Assembly (NCBI GenBank): GCA_914767885.1
Contig: CAJZBQ010000035.1
Coordinates: 744,001-808,000 of the forward strand
Length of the DNA: 64,000 bases
Direction of reading: 5' to 3'
Source of the DNA: Blepharisma stoltei
Lineage: Eukaryota; Ciliophora; Heterotrichea; Heterotrichida; Blepharismidae
Shown here: positions 57,400 through 64,000 of the stretch, one piece after another
Position numbering within the stretch: the stretch's first letter is position 1
How the letters are laid out: each line of letters opens with the position of its first letter
Program-made: the position numbers and the translations under genes
Notes under the pieces: generated by a model
Told to the model about the DNA's origin: nothing
Seen by the model: only the letters and a program-made list of their open reading frames with translations
Database searches by the model: none

Positions 57400-57894
57400 T
57401 TATAACTGAATCTCAATGTTTGGCTTTGGGGCAGTTATAGGCCGATTTCGAATCGGTCTAGGCAAAAGAGATGGCTTAGTTTCTTGTAGGGTGTATTCTA
57501 ATTCTTCATTTCTTAAAATTTCATAATCAACATTAATGTGCCTTGGGATTTCATTTACGTTTTTTTGGCTGCCTGAATCATAAATTTTCCTCCTTTTTGT
57601 AGCTGTGGTTCTGGGTCTTAAGTTTGGCTGATATAAAATGTCGTCTCATCTGGAATAAGTCTTTTCTATTCAGGTATTTGCTAATTTAACTGACTGAAGC
57701 CTTGGGGATTTTACTTTGAGTAACTGAGTAAATGGTGATCTTTGCTTTGTGGCTGATTTATTTCGTCTTTGCCGAAGTGAAGTGATAGTGTTTTTTGAGA
57801 TGGCAGGAGGTTTGACCCAGATTCGCTGTCGAGCATTGCTGTTTGGTCTTCCTGGAATAAGTCCTAATTTAGGAACAAAAATTAAGTCTGTCAT
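57400..57894 (-). CDS. small basic Arg/Pro-rich protein
   Basis: 164 aa, ATG to TAA, three TGA Trp codons (LANTWIEK, YSRWDD). Rich in Arg, Lys, Pro and Asn with SP sites; no hydrophobic segment. The composition resembles cytoskeletal or nucleic-acid-binding linkers. Not recognised. 75 bp separate it from the MORN gene downstream of which it lies on the same strand. Confidence 0.6.
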
Positions 57895-57969
57895 TTTTCA
57901 TAACAATCATATAAAAAATTAATCTTGAAGGAAGCAGCTAAAATTGAATACAAAATTTTTTAAGTATAT

Positions 57970-59638
57970 TTAATTTTCAACCCACTTCAGTCTTTTTCCT
58001 TCTTGCCATTCTCCTTCTTTTCTTTCCCCTTTAGCAGTAGAGTAAACCCCATGTCCATGCTGTTTACCATTATATCAGCTTCCTTCATATTTTCTTCCAT
58101 CAGGTCACGAAAAATACCCCCTGCCTTGTTTTTTATCATCTACATACTCTCCTTTATAACATCTTCCATCAGCCCACGTAAAAGTGCCAAATCCATCCAT
58201 TTTATTGTTTTTTCAGGTTCCTTCATATCTTCTTCCATCCATTCATGAATAAATTCCTTCTCCATCAATATTATTATCTTTAAACTCCCCATAGTATTTG
58301 CTTCCATCAGACCAATGGAATTTGCCTTTCCCATCTTTTCTGCCATAAGTATACTGTCCTTCATATCTGGCTCCGTCAGGCCATATTTCAAGGCCAAACC
58401 CATGCTGTTTATCATCTTTTCATTGGCCATTATAGGTGGCGCCATCAGTATGTTTATAAACTCCATAGCCATGTGCTTTATCATCAACTCAGTCTCCTTC
58501 ATAAACATCTCCATCTCCATGCATCAGCCTTCCTTTTCCGTTAGCTCTATCATGCAGTCAGTAACCTTCATATTTTGATCCATCAGGCCAAACTTGGACT
58601 CCTTTTCCGTGCCTTTCTCATTTATCACTTCACTCTCCTATATAAATAGCTCCGTTATCGAGCAAAACTGGGCCTTTTTTGACCCTTGGAGTATTATCAG
58701 TGAACTCAGCATCATACTGAAAAGGCTCAAGTTTTTTATATATAGCTTCTGTTATAGTGTTTGAATAATTTGGAAGTTCTCCATGAATTTCCATAACGGA
58801 ATTTCTAGGCTGCATTGTGTATCCAGAGTTTAGCCTGACTTGAGTGCTATTAGCCTTGATTTTTTCTTTAACTGCTCGACGATCAAGATAACCTCTTACT
58901 CCCCCCCCCATCCTTGATCGAACGATTGACTGTAAAAATTCCTAAAAATTGGGGAAATTAACCCCCATCCTTGATCGAACGATTTTCATATCATGCAACT
59001 TTTATATATATATAAAAATATATTAGTTATCAAAAGCTTGGGAAGATGCACCTAATGAAGTTGTTTTCAGGGACTTTGAGAGGACAGAAAGCTTCGAAAT
59101 CAACCATCCGAAGTGATTTAGTCATCAATCTAGGCTTAAAAAATTAATGATCTAATAAAATATAGAGATCTTTTAAAATTTTAAAAAAAAATTTAATTTA
59201 ATAAGGAGCAAAATTAAAATTTATACAGTTTAAAGGGGTAACTAATAAATCAAAATATTAAAAATTGGTATTTTTATGAAATTAATTAAATTTTTTGCTG
59301 TAAAAATAATTATTAAATACCCTTAACCCTCTTATTTAAAAGTAAATAAAAAAAAATATATATAAAAATTTTTTTTCCCAAAAAAATTTTTTTTAACCCC
59401 ATCCTTGATCGAACGATGGCGAGTCGTTCGATCAAGGATGGGGGGGGGGAGTTAGGACAGATTGCAAAATTAAGAGATGGGAATTGTTGATTTCTGCAGG
59501 CTTGAAAAAATAGGCAGGTATTTCAATGACAAAAGCGCCTTGCTCTTGTTTTAAACGTGAATTTGAAGTTTCTTTTTTGATAGTAAGTTGCTCTGAGTCT
59601 AGCTGGGTTTCTTTAAAGCATGAGCATGCTGCTCCCAT
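57970..59638 (-). CDS. MORN-repeat protein with acylated N-terminus
   Basis: 370 aa after removing MITE E (58899-59451 plus TAA); 1,113 nt remain. MGAACSCF at the start is a strong N-myristoylation plus palmitoylation signal. Residues about 130-360 hold at least eight MORN repeats (YEGxWxxxKxHGxGxxxWxDG). TGA encodes the repeat Trp in GEWSD, EGYWLHD, EGDWVDD, NGQWKDD, EGTWKNN and EGSWYNG, the best evidence in the window for UGA = Trp. MORN proteins tether membranes to the cytoskeleton or bind phosphoinositides; a cortical location is inferred. Confidence 0.9.
58899..59451. mobile_element. MITE family E (barcode ATCCTTGATCGAACGAT)
   Basis: 553 bp flanked by TTA (58896-58898, 59452-59454). Left direct-repeat end: CATCCTTGATCGAACGATT twice, 60 bp apart. 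Right hairpin end: ATCCTTGATCGAACGAT then ATCGTTCGATCAAGGAT-type inverse, ending GGGGAG. Excision gives [14 protein letters not shown] in the MORN gene. Confidence 0.9.
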
Positions 59639-59964
59639 TAATTGGAATTTAATGATAGTTTAAATAATGAAATAGAAAAAATTCTATCATATATTTTTAA
59701 ATATTCAAAAATTAAAATTTGTCAGTCCAAATATTTCAATATTTTTGAGTAAACAAAGACTTTTATTTATTTGAATTTTTATTTAATTAGGTAATCAAGC
59801 GTGCCGAATTTTTAGTCAAAATTTAAAAAAATTCAATTAAATTTTCCCAATATATTTTCTACGTTTTTATGAGTCAGCTACTAAAGCCGTTTCCATCTAA
59901 TACTGGCTACTATGTATTTCACTAATTCTTCCCTAAACACAAATACTAATAATTTTTTCCTAAG

Positions 59965-60728
59965 ATGTCATACTTAATTGCGATAAATGATTACCAGAAA
60001 CAGCAAAACTACATCGAGTACATACTTCTCGTCAAAGATACCCAAACAGGAGAAACATGATCTATAAAGCGCCGTTACTCTGTCTTGCGAAAACTCTACG
60101 AATCTCTAATTAAATATTCACAATGGCTTGATTTCCCTCCCAAAAAGTTCTTTGGCAATACATCTCCACAATTTATAGATCACAGAAGGCGAGAACTTGA
60201 AATATATTTTACAGAGCTACTGAAAATCCCTGAAATTTACCAAGTTCCTGCTTTTCAAGAATTTATTAAGCCAAAAGACCGAGAAACAATCAGAGACTCA
60301 GGCTCATCAATCTTGATTAATGGGGAAAGACCAAAAAGAAGCAATAAAAAAGCTTTGACATTGACTTATAGACAAATTGCTGAGGATACGACTACGCATT
60401 TTATTGATTTATCAGTTCAGCCAAATTTTTTAACAGAGGAAGATGCGGAAAGGCGAGCATGCTTTTTCCTTTGGATTGCCTAGTAAAAAAATTTTATGAT
60501 TAGTTACTGTGAAATTCATGGGGCTTTATAGTAAGCACTTATGCTCAAACTTTGAATTATCATGATATAGTTTTTGAGCAAGTTTTGCCAGAAGGTTATG
60601 AAATTAACAAAACTCAGCTGGATAAACCGATTCAAGATATCAGAGGAAGGCTGGAAAAATACTTTCAGGAATTTGCATCGATAATGGCTGAGCCTTTGGA
60701 ATTTGAACCTATTATATCGAAAATTTAA
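59965..60728 (+). CDS. PX-domain protein, probable 59-bp IES
   Basis: 234 aa if 60483-60541 is removed (705 nt). Residues 1-105 form a PX domain: SYLIAINDYQ, then the phosphoinositide-binding RRYSVLRKLYESL, the Pro-rich loop FPPKKFFGNTSPQF and the basic helix HRRRELEIYFTELL. A C-terminal helical region of about 110 residues is of unknown type. PX proteins such as sorting nexins act at endosomal membranes. One Trp is TGA (GETWSIKRRY). Without the IES the protein would stop at 60483. Confidence 0.8.
60483..60541. other. probable 59-bp TA-bounded IES
   Basis: Joining TA 60481-60482 with TA 60540-60541 gives FLWIAYAQTLNYHDIVF, removes a TAG and corrects the frame by two bases. No 15-16 nt intron explains this interval. 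Confidence 0.65.
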
Positions 60729-60734
60729 TTCATA

Positions 60735-61470
60735 AGTAAACTTATAATATTGGTAAGCTTGATCATAGCAGCAATAGCTTTAAATTTGATACACAAAAAT
60801 TTGGCATGGATATATTTAAAAGTCTGAATGTTTAATAAATAAATACACCTGAGCAATGAAAATGCGTATCTACTTAGCTGAGATATAATTCGCTCATATA
60901 TTTTAGTTTAACTTGAACGATGGGCATATTACTTAGTTAAATCCTATTAATTCATTGAGTTAGAGAGCTGGACTACGATATTAATTGAAAGAAAATAAAT
61001 GATTTTACTAATAAATTAAATTGCCTTAAAATAGTAAATATTAAAATTTTTTAAATAAAACATTGTGCTAATCCAAAAATTTTAGCTAAGTTAAAAGCAA
61101 AATCTCGTACTTGATTCTTCTATAATTATAGCTTAAATAATTCAGATTTAGAAAATATGGACGATTTATTGATAGAGAAAGATGATGAATTATTAAATAT
61201 TAACTAAAAAGAATTAATTGGTTGATAATAAAGATAAAACTCTAAAATAAAATAATTCCTTTGAAAAGCATGTATTTTACATTTAAAATGTGATTTAAAG
61301 ATTAACTATCATTATTATTCGTGAGCCTTTTTTATGCATCGAAATTTACAGTATTAATTTGAATTGATTACAGTGTGTTATTTCCAACTTGCAATTGAGA
61401 TTTAATTGAAAATTTATATTTATTGTATAAACATTATTTTAAAATGTAACTACGGCTTCAACCAAATCGA
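60735..61470. other. AT-rich spacer, no gene seen
   Basis: No convincing frame. Confidence 0.55.
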
Positions 61471-61479
61471 ATAAGTCAA

Positions 61480-61830
61480 GTCATTTCTAACGAATTTTCA
61501 GTTTCAAAAGAAGCTTAAAGCATCGAAAAATTAAATCAACAAGGAGATAGTCATGAAAACATTAAAAAAAGCATTTTATATACCAAGTTGCAAAGTTTAA
61601 TATGACAATAGAGCCTGGCAATACTTTTAAAACTACGAGAGTATATCTCATTTTGCTCCAGATGAACGGTTTTATGAAAACACTGTTCTTAATGATCTTA
61701 ATAAGCCAGTGAGGACCAAATTGCTCACTTGTTTATGCAAAAAATGAGAGTTAGAATTCAAAAAAGCAAATAGAGCTTCAGCTTATTCTTTGTATTAAAC
61801 ACAAAAAACTCTCAATTGATCAATGAAAAC
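61480..61830 (+). pseudogene. degenerate chitin synthase fragment
   Basis: About 350 bp resembles the 5' part of the gene at 63045, with stops and an internal deletion. GCTCCAGATGAACGGTTTTA.. corresponds to the APDTRFIENSVLKDL region (here APDERFYENTVLNDL). CACTTGTTTATGCAAAAAAT is shared exactly and corresponds to HLFMQKIRV. Roughly 100 codons between these blocks are missing. Confidence 0.7.
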
Positions 61831-61839
61831 ATTTTATAT

Positions 61840-63040
61840 CGATTTGCATAATTGGAAATGCTTTTCAAGCAAATATAAATGTAATAGAAGGTCAAGTCTT
61901 ATGCTTGTCATTGATTTAAAAAATATTAGACGATAAGTCTAGATATATATTGAGGTATGCATACAGAAAGGTGAAGTCTTTCCTCTTGATCCTACTATAG
62001 TTCAGGGTGATTCTCCTAATAATATTAGTAGCTTTCAGAGAGTTTAATGTCATTTATAGATGATTCAATCACACTGATTGATTATTGTATAATATCCTAA
62101 TTATTTTATAAATATTAGTCTTTTTTAAAGTAAAATCAAGTAAAACCTAAATAGGACTTTAGCAGTTTGTGTTAACTTGATATTAATCATAAATATATAA
62201 TTGAACATTTTAAAATTAAATTTTATTAATTAAATTATTTATTATCATATAAAATCTTTAAAATTGAGATTTCGCTGATTCCCTATTTAAATTTATTTTA
62301 TACTTTAATTATTATAATTTAATCTATTATTTAATTGGGGATCTACTAATAGAATAAGCACAGTATCTTTAAACTTAAGCTATTTTCTTCGATTGCTTTG
62401 ATTTAACCAAAAATTCATAATCCATAAAAAATTTAAGATAGCACTTGATAAGCTTTTTTACCAATTGCATAAAATTTTGATTTTAAAAGTAATTGGGAAT
62501 ATTTCGCTAATCTTTTTAGTTAGAAATGAATTGAAGAGGAGTCTCTTATAAAAATTTTACCATAATAAAATGCCTATAGTTAGCTTTATAAGCTCAATAA
62601 ATGTCTGCTATTTGCAATAAATGCATAAAGATTATTACGATCCTTCCAGATATATAATTTGTAGAGTTTCATAAGCCTTAGCATACTTTTTTGCTAGTTA
62701 TGCAGAATTCTCTGTGCTTAACTTTGTTTTGTATTTATTAAGATAAACTATTGATAATTTTATGACTTTTAAATTAATGCTGAAAATTCATAAAACTAAT
62801 TTTTAGTAGATTGCCTTTAATCTATAGAAAATATTAGCATGCTCATATAAGAAAATATTTAAGCTCTCTCTAAATTTATTTGCAGCACAAACTTTATATA
62901 ATATTAACTTTTTTAATATGATTCTTTTTTCATAAAGACTTATAGTATTATCCTAGCTCTGTAGTTTATTCAAATAAACATAGGATTTCAAAATATCTAA
63001 AATTTAATTTAGCATTAATTAGTTTATTGTAGAAGGTTTA
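61840..63040. other. AT-rich spacer upstream of chitin synthase
   Basis: No gene seen. Confidence 0.5.
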
Positions 63041-63044
63041 TAAA

Positions 63045-64000
63045 ATGGAAAAGGGCAACAGCCTTAGCGGTGAGGAATCCGCAATAGTCATACAAGATGA
63101 GTACGTAAGTGAGCAATCTCAAGTCATACCAACTGAATGGATATCTGGACCACGAGTAGAAGTCAATTCTGAGATGATTTATCAAGTAGTAAAGCTAAAT
63201 AAAGCTCTTGAAACGACTACTCATGAAGGAAAAACTTATAAAGCATTAAAAAGTGTCAATGGCTTATCCTGTGTTGCTCCTGATACACGATTTATCGAGA
63301 ACAGCGTGCTTAAAGATCTAATAGCCTCAGCTAATGGGCCACTGCATTGCGAATTTCTTATTGTAATTACTATGTACAATGAGAAAATTGATGAACTAAA
63401 AAATACTTTAGATGGGGTCAAGTCAAACTTAAAATCCTTTGTTCAAAATGATGTGCAGCCTCAACAATATGCCTGTATAGTAATTATTGATGGTGTGGAA
63501 GCATTTTTTAAAACTTATGACAGCCAGAAAGAATTTTTTATAAAATATTGCAATAAGCAAAACATTTTGGACAGGTTTCCAGAAGCAGGGGGGGATGTGC
63601 GGAATTGCCAAATACCTGAAGGGACTGATGATGATGAGTTCGCCCACTTGTTTATGCAAAAAATCCGAGTTAATAATAAAAATGAACTAGATCTTCAACT
63701 TATTTTTTGTATAAAACAAAAAAATAAGAGGAAATTAAACACCCATTTATGATTCTTCGGAGGCTTTTGCCAGATGATTCAGCCTAAATATGTGATGCTT
63801 CTGGATGTAGGCACTAAACCTCTAGATAACTCTTTATACTATTTATACAAAGCAATGGAAAACGATGTAAGAGTAGCAGGATGCTGCGGAGAAATTGAGC
63901 CAATGTCTGTTGATGGTTTTAATTTAGTAGTTCCTGCTCAAATGGATCTTGGTTTGCATTAATTGACTCAATCAGAAGGTTTCTATCTATTTATAAGACA
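63045..64000 (+). CDS. chitin synthase, 5' part (runs off the window)
   Basis: At least 318 residues, open to the end of the window with TGA read as Trp (THLWFFGGF, LGLHWLTQS). Family 2 glycosyltransferase landmarks of chitin synthases: ITMYNEKIDELKNTLDGV, then FCIKQKNKRKLNTHLWFF, and the DVGTKP motif in YVMLLDVGTKPLDNSLYYL followed by VAGCCGEIEP. The QRRRW and ED motifs would lie beyond 64000. It makes chitin from UDP-GlcNAc; in Blepharisma-like ciliates chitin is a cyst-wall component. ATG at 63045; the N-terminal 45 residues are variable. Confidence 0.9.

Noticed and set aside
58003-58578. Plus-strand Ser/Phe/Ile-rich ORFs
   Set aside because: Antisense shadows of the MORN repeats.
60483-60541. 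Two consecutive introns of 21 and 23 nt
   Set aside because: They would restore the frame too, but introns in this genome are 15-16 nt; a single TA-bounded 59-bp IES is simpler.

Overview
The window looks like germline (micronuclear) DNA of a heterotrich ciliate, very probably Blepharisma. Four things point there. (1) UGA must be read as tryptophan: in-frame TGA sits at the conserved Trp of MORN repeats (57970-59638), in chitin synthase, eIF4E, glucan dikinase and the beta-propellers, while genes end in TAA. (2) Introns are 15-16 nt (633-647, 18413-18427, 37736-37751). (3) The DNA is AT-rich and gene-dense with short spacers. (4) Most genes are interrupted by excisable inserts. The Blepharisma germline is known from the literature to carry many IESs (internal eliminated sequences) and an abundant MITE; I cannot match this window to a named element without a search.

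Layout. 0-11 kb is gene-poor: a secreted-protein gene, nested repeats, a segmental duplication carrying two C2H2 zinc-finger genes, and retroposon-like inserts. 11.7-13.2 kb holds a PEMT-like methyltransferase and a surface protein. 13.6-24.4 kb has a SUMO protease, a ciliary PG-repeat protein, a coiled-coil protein, NOP16, a 4-TM protein and ribosomal eL41. 25.8-40.2 kb has TIMM8, an F-box protein, two beta-propellers, a large orphan, a PH/coiled-coil protein and two small orphans. 40.5-50.1 kb has alpha-glucan water dikinase, eIF4E, a coiled-coil gene and glutamate dehydrogenase. 50.3-52.6 kb is a tandem array of four ubiquitin-UBL fusions. 52.9-64 kb has alpha-tubulin, a PDI-like membrane protein, a MORN protein, a PX protein and the 5' part of chitin synthase.

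Inserts. I see four classes. (a) MITEs flanked by 3-bp TNA duplications, all with one skeleton (CTCCCC...GGGGAG ends, one hairpin end, one direct-repeat end) but four different 'barcode' words. (b) GC-rich retroposon-like inserts of 0.2-0.6 kb with 8-17 nt target duplications. (c) Large palindromes or foldbacks. (d) Short TA-bounded IESs of 59-250 bp. Removing each insert plus one copy of its duplication restores an open frame in nearly every interrupted gene, and the total lengths come out divisible by three. I checked this by hand for the genes listed below. The two exceptions (one propeller, alpha-tubulin) are each off by one base and are flagged.

The genes are unrelated housekeeping genes (translation, ubiquitin/SUMO, cytoskeleton/cilium, carbohydrate and amino-acid metabolism, cyst wall); there are no operons. 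The main biological interest is the editing architecture.
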